Positions 18,285-25,928 of a stretch of 64,000 nucleotides of DNA are shown one piece after another (the stretch's first letter is position 1; each line of letters opens with the position of its first letter). The notes beneath the pieces were generated by a model. That model had not been told where the DNA came from and ran no database searches. It saw only the letters and a list, made by a program, of their open reading frames with translations. Source of the DNA: Deltaproteobacteria bacterium (GTDB taxonomy: Bacteria > Myxococcota_A > UBA9160 > UBA4427); NCBI GenBank assembly GCA_002719955.1, contig PBFW01000007.1, positions 127,724 to 191,723 on the forward strand, read 5' to 3'. The position numbers were made by a program, and so were the translations under genes.

Positions 18285-19175
18285 ATGAGTTCGACCACCC
18301 CCGTCATCATCGAAGCGGCCATCAACGGCGTCACCCCCCGCGACCGCAATCCGAATGTCCCCCGCACACCCGCAGAGATCGCCGAAGAATCGATCCGGTG
18401 CATCGAGGCCGGCGCCTCGATCATTCACAACCACAACGACGATCCCGTGCTCGACATGGTCACCGTCGCCCATGAAGCGGCGCCTTACATCGAGGCGTGG
18501 AGGCCCGTGCTCGAACGCCACCCCGACGCCTTCCTCTATCCGACCATGACGGGAGGGGGTGCGCATACGACGGTCGAGCAACGCTACGGACATATCCCGC
18601 AGATTGCAGAGGCCGATCTCCTGCGGATGGGCATCGTCGACCCGGGCTCCGTCAATATCGGGGCCTTCGAGGCGGATGGCGCGCCCGCCGCGGGCGACAT
18701 CGTCTATCTCAACTCGAACGCCGATATCCGCTACATGGTCGACACCTGTACGGGACTCGGTGTCCCGATCAATTTCTCGATCTTCGACGGCAGCTTCATG
18801 CAGACCGCCCTCGCCTATATCCGTTCGGGAAGGATCGTACACGGCGGCCTGGTCAAGATCTTCTTTGGCTCGGACTACGCACCCATCGGCCTCCCGGCGA
18901 CCGCAGCCGGCCTGGCCGCCTACCTCGACCTCCTGCGCGATTGCCCGCTTCCGTGGTCGGTGGCGCTGCCCGGCGGTGATATCCTCGTGAGCGAAGTCGG
19001 CCGACTCGCCCTCGAGCGCGGCGGACACCTGCGCGTCGGTCTCGAAGACTACGCCGGACCGGATCAGCCAACCAACCTCGAGATCCTGGAGAGAACGGCC
19101 AAGCTCTGTGAGGAAGTCGGCCGGCCGATCGCAACCCCCGCCCAGACCGCCGAATTGATGCGCGGCGGACTCTAG
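18285..19175 (+). CDS. BKACE-family beta-keto acid cleavage enzyme (DUF849)
   Basis: 296 residues of the family that cleaves beta-keto acids with acetyl-CoA to give acetoacetate (or an analogue) and a CoA ester. It opens PVIIEAAINGVTP, has the zinc-binding His-x-His in SIIHNHNDDP and ends with the usual VGLEDYAGPDQPTNLEI. The last residues (QTAELM) also match. The start has GGAG about ten bases upstream. It is the first gene of a tight three-gene set with a DUF1214 protein (15 bases later) and a sulfotransferase. The keto acid used cannot be read from sequence. Confidence 0.9.
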   Translation: MSSTTPVIIEAAINGVTPRDRNPNVPRTPAEIAEESIRCIEAGASIIHNHNDDPVLDMVTVAHEAAPYIEAWRPVLERHPDAFLYPTMTGGGAHTTVEQRYGHIPQIAEADLLRMGIVDPGSVNIGAFEADGAPAAGDIVYLNSNADIRYMVDTCTGLGVPINFSIFDGSFMQTALAYIRSGRIVHGGLVKIFFGSDYAPIGLPATAAGLAAYLDLLRDCPLPWSVALPGGDILVSEVGRLALERGGHLRVGLEDYAGPDQPTNLEILERTAKLCEEVGRPIATPAQTAELMRGGL

Positions 19176-19190
19176 GCCGAGGAGAACGAG

Positions 19191-20330
19191 ATGACCGCAA
19201 ACGATTCATCCGAACACCCGAAACTCAACTATTCCAAGGACGACCCGGGCCAGCTCTGGGAAGAGTTCTGTGACTCGCTCAAGCGAGCGGGCAATATCCT
19301 TCGCCGCCCCGAGACGCCGCAGGACGAAAGGACGATCGCCGAGGGCTATCGCCACCTGCTTCGAATGGTGCGGATCGGCTTCGAGAACACCTTCGAGCTC
19401 GCGGATCTCGCGGCTCCACAGCTCACCCCGATGGTCGGTCGAATGGTTCAATACGAGGGCATCACCTCCGACGCCCGCTATCTGCATGCCTTCATCGATG
19501 GCTCGGCGGCCCACGTGATTCGTGGGACGCGCGGTGAGGCACCGCTCATCGAGTTCGGCACCTACAACGGCAAGATGGGGATCCACGATCCCAGCCATCT
19601 TCTCGGATCGATCACGGAGGAAAAGCTCCAGGTCGGCTCGGATGGACGGATCGAAGTCGTTCTTTCCCCAGAAGAGCACTCGGGCAACTGGATTCGCACC
19701 GATGCCGAGACGCGTTATGTCATGATCCGCCAATACGCATCCGAGTGGGACCGGCTCACACCCGGCCGCTTCGAGATCGCGCGCACGGACGGCGCGACCC
19801 CCGCCCCACCCTTCGATCTCGAAGAGATCCGCGACGGTCTCGAACGAACGGCCGCCTTCTCGAACGGCAATCCGCTCATCTGGGCCGGGATCTCCGATTA
19901 TTGGGCCAATTTTGCGGTGAACCGTTTCGTCCCCGAGGTCGATGCCGACGCGCTGACCGACATCGCGCCGCCCTCCGGCCATCATTTCTGTTGTGGCTAT
20001 TTCGATCTGGGCGAGGACGAAGCGTTGGTCATCACGTTCCAACCCGGCGAGGCCGGATTCTGGAGCCTCGGCCTGGCCAGTTACTGGTACGAAACCATCG
20101 GCTACGGGCGCAAGGAGTCCCACCTGAATAGCGGGACCGTGAACGCCGATCCCAACGGACGGGTGCGTGTCGTCATCTCCCAGTCCCCACCTCCGGAATC
20201 CGCCGGCATCCAGAATTGGCTCGATCCCAAGGGCCACCAGAAAGGCACGATGGTCTTCCGCTGGTCACGACCGAAATCGCCGATGCCCGACTTCGAATGC
20301 GAGCGCGTCGCACAGGAATCGCTCTCGTGA
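19191..20330 (+). CDS. DUF1214-type protein (first of three paralogues)
   Basis: 379 residues, no signal peptide. The pattern is an N-terminal helical part (LWEEFCDSLKRAGNILRRP, then EGYRHLLRMVRIGFENTFEL) followed by beta-rich sequence ending in the DUF1214 domain (EALVITFQPGEAGFWSLGLA, later GRVRVVISQSPP). Same architecture as 33958-35067 and 40598-41911. No enzyme activity is established for the family. Its stop codon overlaps the GTG start of the sulfotransferase by four bases, so the two are translationally coupled, which argues for a shared job. Confidence 0.85.
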   Translation: MTANDSSEHPKLNYSKDDPGQLWEEFCDSLKRAGNILRRPETPQDERTIAEGYRHLLRMVRIGFENTFELADLAAPQLTPMVGRMVQYEGITSDARYLHAFIDGSAAHVIRGTRGEAPLIEFGTYNGKMGIHDPSHLLGSITEEKLQVGSDGRIEVVLSPEEHSGNWIRTDAETRYVMIRQYASEWDRLTPGRFEIARTDGATPAPPFDLEEIRDGLERTAAFSNGNPLIWAGISDYWANFAVNRFVPEVDADALTDIAPPSGHHFCCGYFDLGEDEALVITFQPGEAGFWSLGLASYWYETIGYGRKESHLNSGTVNADPNGRVRVVISQSPPPESAGIQNWLDPKGHQKGTMVFRWSRPKSPMPDFECERVAQESLS

Positions 20331-21343
20331 GCACCCGAAAGAGCGCGCCCGCCCGCTTCGTCGTGGGGACGGGCCGCTGCGGTTCGACTCTTCTTTCGCG
20401 CATGCTCTCGATGAACGAGCGGGTGCTCAACGTATTCGAACTCTTCTCGGGCATCGATCCACCCTTCCGCTTCGAGCACCGCGAGGTGACGGGCAAAGAA
20501 CTCGCCGAACAACTTCGACTCGATCACCCGATGTTGACGATGGTCATGAAGCGGGGCGGTGAAGTCCCCGAAGTCGTCTATCCCTTCGACGATCCAAACT
20601 CGCGTTATGTGCTCGGCGATCCCGTCCCCTGGGCCCTCGCCATCGCGATCCCCCGCATCAGCGATGACCCCGATGCGCTCTACGACGAGATGATCGAGCG
20701 GGTCGAGGCCGCTCCGACCCGAACACTCCCGCTGCATTATCGGGCGATTTTCGACTGGCTGACGGATCGATCGGGCAAGCCCGCCTGGATCGAACGTTCC
20801 GGCGGATCGATCGACTTCCTTCCGGATCTGGTCGAGTTCTTTCCCGACGCACGCTTCGTTCACATCCATCGCGACGGGCACGAATCGGCGCTCTCCATGC
20901 GCGAATATGCACCACTTCGAGTCTCGGTCGCCGTCATGAACGGCCTGGCGGGTGAGATCGAATATACCCACGAGGGGCTCGAGCGCCTCGAGCGCGAGGA
21001 AGGCGACGCGATCGACCGGCTTCTCGCCACCGAGTCTCCCATCGAGCTCTACGGGAAATATTGGAGCGAGCAGATTACGAACGGCGATCGAGCACGCCAA
21101 ACGCTGCCCACTGAAAAATTCCTCGACGTGAGATTCGAAGAATTGGTGGTGAACCCCCGTGAAGTTCTGACCGGAATCAGTGATTTCCTAGAGCTGCCGA
21201 ACAACGACGGAAGCGGCTGGATCGAACACGCTGCAGCGCTTTCGCGGGGCATGCCGCGGTTACGCGCGCCCTCGCTCTCGAGCGGAGAACGAGACCGGCT
21301 CGCGCAGGCCTGTGCCGATGCGATGAAGACGCTCGGACGATAA
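20327..21343 (+). CDS. Sulfotransferase-family protein (first of three)
   Basis: 338 residues, starting at a GTG that overlaps the upstream stop (GTGA). The N-terminus VVGTGRCGSTLLSRML is the 5'-phosphosulfate (PAPS) binding loop in the variant with Cys. Later FVHIHRDGHESALSMREYA gives the 3'-phosphate-binding Arg/Ser region. These proteins transfer sulfate from PAPS to hydroxyl groups, though many bacterial members are unproven. No PAPS-synthesis genes are in the window. Coupling to the DUF1214 gene is the main context clue. Confidence 0.85.
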   Translation: MSTRKSAPARFVVGTGRCGSTLLSRMLSMNERVLNVFELFSGIDPPFRFEHREVTGKELAEQLRLDHPMLTMVMKRGGEVPEVVYPFDDPNSRYVLGDPVPWALAIAIPRISDDPDALYDEMIERVEAAPTRTLPLHYRAIFDWLTDRSGKPAWIERSGGSIDFLPDLVEFFPDARFVHIHRDGHESALSMREYAPLRVSVAVMNGLAGEIEYTHEGLERLEREEGDAIDRLLATESPIELYGKYWSEQITNGDRARQTLPTEKFLDVRFEELVVNPREVLTGISDFLELPNNDGSGWIEHAAALSRGMPRLRAPSLSSGERDRLAQACADAMKTLGR

Positions 21344-21482
21344 CCCGCGATCGCGCCTCGGATCGAGGGGGGCCACTCCGGCACCGAGACGTTCTCCGCG
21401 GGCCGGCCCTCCCTGAATCGTCTTGTCTTGGCTCGCAGCGATCATGCGTGCGGATGGGCGTGGCGGATTCACCGTCGAATCT

Positions 21483-21785
21483 TCAGGCCAACGAGATCTG
21501 GATTTCCTGTCGCTGCCGACGTGTAGGGCTCCACAGATCCTCACTCTCGACGGCGGCGACGATTCCGACGCCCACCAAGGCCCGGTGATCGCTCGGTGCA
21601 CCCACCTCGTCCCCAGGCTCGAGTCTTGGAACCCAGCAGCGAAACTCCGCACTCGCCTTGAAGGCTTCGAGCCCGTCGATCGTTTCGATCTTTCCCGGTC
21701 GATCCGCGAACACAGCGAACCACGCTGCGGACCGAGGCTGCACGCTCGGGGATTCACATCGGCCGACCCGGGCGAGCCGCTCGCA
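21483..21785 (-). pseudogene. ATP-grasp ligase, C-terminal fragment (leftward)
   Basis: On the minus strand the frame ending at 21483 reads ERLARVGRCESP, WFAVFADRPGKIETIDGLEA, EFRCWVPRLEPGDEVGAPSD and stops normally after HRALVGVGIVAA and IQISLA. This resembles the C-terminal subdomain of biotin-carboxylase-like/ATP-grasp proteins (V-F-A-D-R-P-G-x-I, then P-G-D-x-V-x-x-x-S-D-H). About 300 residues that should precede it, with the ATP-binding site, are missing. Family assignment is by pattern memory and moderately sure. Confidence 0.55.
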
Positions 21786-21813
21786 AGCGGCCGGCGCCAG
21801 ACCAGCGGCTCGC
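21772..21813. repeat. 10-bp inverted repeat at the junction of two ATP-grasp fragments
   Basis: GCGAGCCGCT at 21772-21781 is the exact reverse complement of AGCGGCTCGC at 21804-21813. In each fragment these bases encode the equivalent residues R-L-A, so the repeat marks the point at which both coding remnants begin. Confidence 0.8.
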
Positions 21814-22108
21814 GATCGGAGAGGTACCGGACTTCGCCGAGTTTGCCCCCTCTCGGGACCGCTGCATCGCCAACCGCCATTTCTTCGCAGAGAACCGGCG
21901 GCTCACGGGGATCGAAGGCGCCGATGAGATCAGGAGACAGCCCTGGATCGCAAAATTTGGACTCTGGCACGCGAAGGGTGACAAAATCCCGCCCACAACG
22001 AGTCACGCGGAGCGCTTTGGTGTCTTCGTGGTCGTCGGCGATGATCGCGAGGAAGTCCAGTCTCGGGTGGACCGGGTCTACCGGACGCTCCAAATCTCGG
22101 TGGGCTAG
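21803..22108 (+). pseudogene. ATP-grasp ligase, C-terminal fragment (rightward)
   Basis: The plus-strand frame ending in TAG at 22106-22108 reads QRLAIGEVPDFAEFAP, DRCIANRHFFAENRRL, IAKFGLWHAKGDKIPPTTSH and AERFGVFVVVGDDREEV. This also looks like an ATP-grasp C-terminal subdomain (I-P-P-T-T-S-H-A-E-R, then a G-D-D-R-E-E-V helix). Its upstream part is lost and replaced by the oppositely directed fragment at 21483-21785. There is no start codon with a ribosome site, so it is unlikely to be translated. Confidence 0.55.
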
Positions 22109-22208
22109 CGACCGCGAAAGAGAAATTCAGACCGTCGGCACCCTCCATTGAGGCGCTACCCTTTGCAGACTCGCGAACGCATCTCAGAAATGAAGAGGGG
22201 GTTATCCG

Positions 22209-22607
22209 GTGGGCGCCAAGATGGCCAAGGCAGCACTCGACGTCGGACTCGTCACCGCCAATGCGAAGCCGCTGCTCGAATTCTATGCTGGCGTCGCCGG
22301 TTTCGAGATCCTCGATCCGATCGAACTTCCAAATATCGGAACGATCCACAAACTCGGATGCGGCGAGAGCATCCTGCGGGTGATGGTGCCGGTCGACGCG
22401 CCGGAGCCCGATGACGGGGCCTCGTTCTCCTCGATCGCGGGGATCCGCTACCTCACCCTCGAGGTCGATGATATCGACGCGGCGGCGGCAGCGGTCGAAG
22501 CGCTCGGCGGGTCGATCACCCTCGCGCCCTTCGAACTTCGACCGGGACGTCGAGTTGCGCAGGTCGCCGACCCCGATGGCAATATGATCGAACTCGGCCA
22601 GGAATGA
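22209..22607 (+). CDS. VOC-family protein
   Basis: 132 residues with the two VOC half-modules: AALDVGLVTANAKPLLEFYA and IRYLTLEVDDIDAAAAAVEA, ending VADPDGNMIELGQ. The GTG at 22209 is preferred because GAGGGGG lies about nine bases upstream; an ATG four codons later is too far from it. Small single proteins of this type include glyoxalases, epimerases and resistance proteins; no function can be assigned. It converges with the extradiol dioxygenase 26 bases downstream. Confidence 0.85.
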   Translation: MGAKMAKAALDVGLVTANAKPLLEFYAGVAGFEILDPIELPNIGTIHKLGCGESILRVMVPVDAPEPDDGASFSSIAGIRYLTLEVDDIDAAAAAVEALGGSITLAPFELRPGRRVAQVADPDGNMIELGQE

Positions 22608-22632
22608 CCCGGGCCGGTCGCCCGGGAACCCA

Positions 22633-23625
22633 TCATTCGTCGGGGAGCAGCGCCGAGGGATCCAGACCGTGATGACCCCAGTCATCGCCGCCGCCCGCGA
22701 ACTCGTGCTCGACCCAATCTTCGTCGACGAGCAGACCGCCCCAGCCGATCTCAATATCGAACCCACTCGGACCCTTCATATAGAACGACACGGTCTTGTC
22801 GTTTCGGTGGCGGCCCAGACTGGATGTGATCGTCACACCCGCGTCGATTGCGCGGTCGAGGGTCTTGCCCACTCCGTCGAGAGAGGTCGCCTCGAACATC
22901 AGGTGCTGGAGGCCCGAGGGCGGACCCAGTTGAACGAGCGCCATCGAATGGTGGCGCCTCGTGCATCGCAGGAAGTGGATGCCCATACCGTCCGGGCCGA
23001 ATCGCATATAATCCGAGCGGAGGAAGCCGAGCACACCCCGATAGAATTCGAGTGCGGGTTCGATCTCGGGGACGAACAACACGGCGTGCCCCATGCCGAG
23101 GGACCCGGTCAGAAACTCGATATCGCTCGTCGAGTTCATCGGCTGATCGATGATCGGTCGGCAGAAGAGTTCGATGCGATGGCCGGCAGGATCCTCCATG
23201 ACGGCCAGGTCGCCCACACCGCGGGCTTCGAGTTCCTGGCTCGTTCCAGCACGGATCGAGACGCCGCTCTTCGAGATGCTCTCCATCGCGGCGTCGAGAT
23301 CACCCTCGAGAGGCAGCTCGAAACCGAGATAGGCGAGGCCCGGCGTCTCCGCGGGATGGACGGCGAGGCGCCATTGACGCCGGTCCATCTTGAGAAAAAC
23401 ACTGCCGTCCGGCGCCACACCGGCCTCGTCCGGTCCACCCCCACCCAAGACGGGCATACCCGCCTCACGTGGGCCCGGCGGAATCAGTGCGGGTTCGAGT
23501 CCACAGACCTCGATCGCAAATCGACGCCAACCGATCGGATCCGGGGCGTCGATCCCGACATAACCCAGGCCTCCCAGGCCTCCGGGTGCGTGGGGGAATT
23601 TGTCGGAAAACTGATTGCTCTGCAT
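22633..23625 (-). CDS. Type I extradiol ring-cleavage dioxygenase (BphC/HsaC type)
   Basis: 330 residues, two VOC domains as in 2,3-dihydroxybiphenyl 1,2-dioxygenase. The C-terminal, catalytic half keeps the iron ligands His180 (MGHAVLF), His241 (LQHLMFE) and Glu292 (FDIEIGW). Catalytic His226 and Tyr282 are also present, with spacing close to that in BphC (146/210/260). The N-terminal half lacks these, as usual. The start at 23625 follows AAGGAG. It cleaves a catechol beside the two hydroxyls; BphC, HsaC (steroid ring) and other substrates are all possible. No hydrolase or monooxygenase partner of a known meta-cleavage operon is adjacent. Confidence 0.93.
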   Translation of the reverse strand: MQSNQFSDKFPHAPGGLGGLGYVGIDAPDPIGWRRFAIEVCGLEPALIPPGPREAGMPVLGGGGPDEAGVAPDGSVFLKMDRRQWRLAVHPAETPGLAYLGFELPLEGDLDAAMESISKSGVSIRAGTSQELEARGVGDLAVMEDPAGHRIELFCRPIIDQPMNSTSDIEFLTGSLGMGHAVLFVPEIEPALEFYRGVLGFLRSDYMRFGPDGMGIHFLRCTRRHHSMALVQLGPPSGLQHLMFEATSLDGVGKTLDRAIDAGVTITSSLGRHRNDKTVSFYMKGPSGFDIEIGWGGLLVDEDWVEHEFAGGGDDWGHHGLDPSALLPDE

Positions 23626-23716
23626 GGCGTTTACTCTCCTTGACCCGAAAGCGTAGGCCATTCAGAGGCGAATATTCTCGAATCTCACCGGCGTGACCAA
23701 CGCGTGGCGGACCGCG

Positions 23717-24010
23717 TCAGGAGATTCCATCCACGAGCACGGCGAAATGGCTCGACGTGGCCTCCTGACGGATCGGGATCAACTTCTGGTATTCACCGGA
23801 TTCATAGATTTCCTTGGCCTTTTCCATCGAATCGAAACGCATAACGATCGTCTGATGGCCGGGTGTCCCCTCGAGTTTCTCGGTCTTCGGATCGAAGACG
23901 ACGATCTGAGCGATTTCGCCAATCTTCATGATCGGACCCGCCGCGGCGGAATACTCGCCATAACGTTCGGGATTCTCGACGTTGTAGTTTACGATCAGAT
24001 AGGCAGGCAT
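23717..24010 (-). CDS. DUF1330 family small protein
   Basis: 97 residues, the ferredoxin-like dimeric alpha/beta-barrel fold of DUF1330. Motifs are AYLIVNYNVENPERYGEYSA at the start and VMRFDSMEKAKEIYESGEY in the second half. A GAGG sequence precedes the ATG at 24010. It is likely cytoplasmic. Function is unknown. It lies upstream of the extradiol dioxygenase on the same strand, 92 bases away, and may be co-expressed. Confidence 0.9.
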   Translation of the reverse strand: MPAYLIVNYNVENPERYGEYSAAAGPIMKIGEIAQIVVFDPKTEKLEGTPGHQTIVMRFDSMEKAKEIYESGEYQKLIPIRQEATSSHFAVLVDGIS

Positions 24011-24192
24011 GCGAATTCCTCTTCGGGTTCACGGGTCTCGTTGCGAGCGTATGAGGCGCGCAGTCTACCTCGCGCGAAAAATCGACGCCCTCACACCAAA
24101 AGCGATCTCCGAGGCTGACCGCACGATCCCGAGTGGGCGCCAGAAGGGGCCATGCGACCAGAAGCTGCGGGAGGTGATTTCGCCTCCAGGCC

Positions 24193-24657
24193 TCAGCTCG
24201 GATCGTCGCGCCCGGGACGAAAGCGAAGCGAGAGCACGAGCATCACCAACCCCAGGACGGGAAAAACGACATTGGCGGTCTCGCCCGGTGGTGTTTCAAC
24301 GGTCACGATGTTCTTCCATCGACCGATCAGGAATCGCCCCCCATACTCGACGGTGAAAAGGAGATACATCAAGGGCAACAACGCCCGATAGCGGATGAGC
24401 ACCGCGACGTAGAGAAGACCCAGAAGAAGCTGAGACAGGCCCCAGAGCGCAAAGAGGAGAACGATCCCCTCGGCACCGCCGGAGGTCATCCGATCGAGGG
24501 GAATCGTCGCGATCGATTGGGCGCCACCGTCCGGCACAAAGATATGAACGAGGCTGCGACCGACCGTGAGCAGCGTGATCGGTGCGAAGAACCAGAGGGC
24601 AATCGGATGTCCCTGGTAGTCGTTGTCGATTCGTGTGGGAAGGAGTCGGTTGGACAT
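24193..24657 (-). CDS. Four-helix inner-membrane protein of unknown function
   Basis: 154 residues with hydrophobic segments near 21-38, 62-80, 84-108 and 129-146, separated by short charged loops (LIRYRALLPLMY, FLIGRWKNIV). No family is recognised. The coding frame is supported by its consistent membrane pattern and plausible length. It is divergent from the RND efflux genes with about 160 bases between the starts, so the gap should contain both promoters. Confidence 0.65.
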   Translation of the reverse strand: MSNRLLPTRIDNDYQGHPIALWFFAPITLLTVGRSLVHIFVPDGGAQSIATIPLDRMTSGGAEGIVLLFALWGLSQLLLGLLYVAVLIRYRALLPLMYLLFTVEYGGRFLIGRWKNIVTVETPPGETANVVFPVLGLVMLVLSLRFRPGRDDPS

Positions 24658-24818
24658 TTCGCGATGGGGTTCCCCTGGTCCCGAAGTCTACCCCCTCGTC
24701 CGGGCTATTGGACCTCGGGCTGCGCGGATCAAAACGAGTTGAGAGAAATCGGCTTCTGGGTGACACTCGCGATCGGAAGCGGGTGTTGCCCAGCGCTCGG
24801 TCGGACAGGCTCCAAACG

Positions 24819-25928
24819 ATGAACTGCTTGAAGATCCAACGCGTTCCCACCCTCGTCCTGATGATCGCGCTGCTGATTGCGATGACATCGGCCTGGGCCT
24901 TCTATACCTCCGATGGGGCCGCGAAGGCCCGCGAACGAGAGGCCAGGCTGGAAAAGGCCATGACGGGCGGCAGGGGCGAACCCGCCCCGACACTCGAGGT
25001 CTCGACGGTCGTTGCGAGCACCTCGGCGTCGGTGGAGATCGTGGAACTCGCCGGTGTCCTCGAACCCATTCGTTCCACGTGGGTCGCCGCAGAGATCGCC
25101 GGAAGGATCCTCGAAATCCCAGCCGAAGAACATTCCTCGATCGGCCGCGGCGATCTGCTCGTCGAGCTCGACGCGTCGCTTCCTCAAGCGGAGCTGATTC
25201 GCGCACAGGCGAACCACCTGCTCGCCAAATCCGAACTCTCGCGCCAGGAGCAACTCGGGAGCCGATCCGTCGCGAGCGAAGCGGAGCTCGACCAGGCAAA
25301 GGCCGAGGAACGCCGCAGCTTCGCCGCCCTCCTCGAAGCCCGAACCCGACTCGACCACACGCGCATCAGCGCACCCTTCGACGGCCTCGTCAACTCGCTC
25401 GACCTCGACCCGGGTGCCTACGTCCAACCGGGGACACCAATCGCCGAGATCCTCGACCTCTCTCGGATCGAAATCACCGTGCTCGTTGGAGATCGACAGG
25501 TGAGCGATCTTCGACAGGACATGGACGCCGCCATTCGCATCGATGCCCTCGGAAGCGAACATTTAACGGGGCGCATCACACACGTCGCGGGTGCGCCCCG
25601 CGACGGCGGTCAGCGCTATCCGGTCGTCGTTCTCCTCGACAACTCGGCCCGACGCCTACGCCCCGGGATGCTCGCCCATGTTCTCCTCGAAGTCGGGTCG
25701 ACGTCAGCGATCCGAGTGCCCACTCACGCCGTGCAGCACGAGTTCGAACTCGATTACGTCTTCGTACTCGATGAGAACGACGCCGCGCATCGAGTCCGCG
25801 TCACGACTCGACCCGTCCCCTTCCGACCCGATCGAATCGAGATTCGTGAGGGCCTGGCAGAAGGCGACCGCGTCGCCGTGACGGCGATCGAGCAACTCCG
25901 AAACGGCATGCGCGTAATCGCACGATGA
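24819..25928 (+). CDS. RND efflux periplasmic adaptor (membrane fusion protein)
   Basis: 369 residues, HlyD/AcrA-type. Residues about 8-28 form a membrane anchor or signal. The first half of the lipoyl domain is VAAEIAGRILEIPAEEHSSI, followed by a short helical hairpin (LLAKSELSRQEQL, AEAELDQAKAEE region) and the second lipoyl half RISAPFDGLVNSLDLDPGAY. The beta-barrel follows with LRPGMLAHVLLEV. It brings the inner-membrane pump to an outer-membrane channel; no TolC-type gene is in the window. Its stop overlaps the pump start by four bases (ATGA), as usual for these pairs. Confidence 0.9.
   Translation: MNCLKIQRVPTLVLMIALLIAMTSAWAFYTSDGAAKAREREARLEKAMTGGRGEPAPTLEVSTVVASTSASVEIVELAGVLEPIRSTWVAAEIAGRILEIPAEEHSSIGRGDLLVELDASLPQAELIRAQANHLLAKSELSRQEQLGSRSVASEAELDQAKAEERRSFAALLEARTRLDHTRISAPFDGLVNSLDLDPGAYVQPGTPIAEILDLSRIEITVLVGDRQVSDLRQDMDAAIRIDALGSEHLTGRITHVAGAPRDGGQRYPVVVLLDNSARRLRPGMLAHVLLEVGSTSAIRVPTHAVQHEFELDYVFVLDENDAAHRVRVTTRPVPFRPDRIEIREGLAEGDRVAVTAIEQLRNGMRVIAR

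Noticed and set aside
21423-22151. 242-codon plus-strand frame over the ATP-grasp remnants
   Set aside because: Ser/Arg/Pro-rich sequence with no family likeness; the two remnants in other frames look far more like protein.
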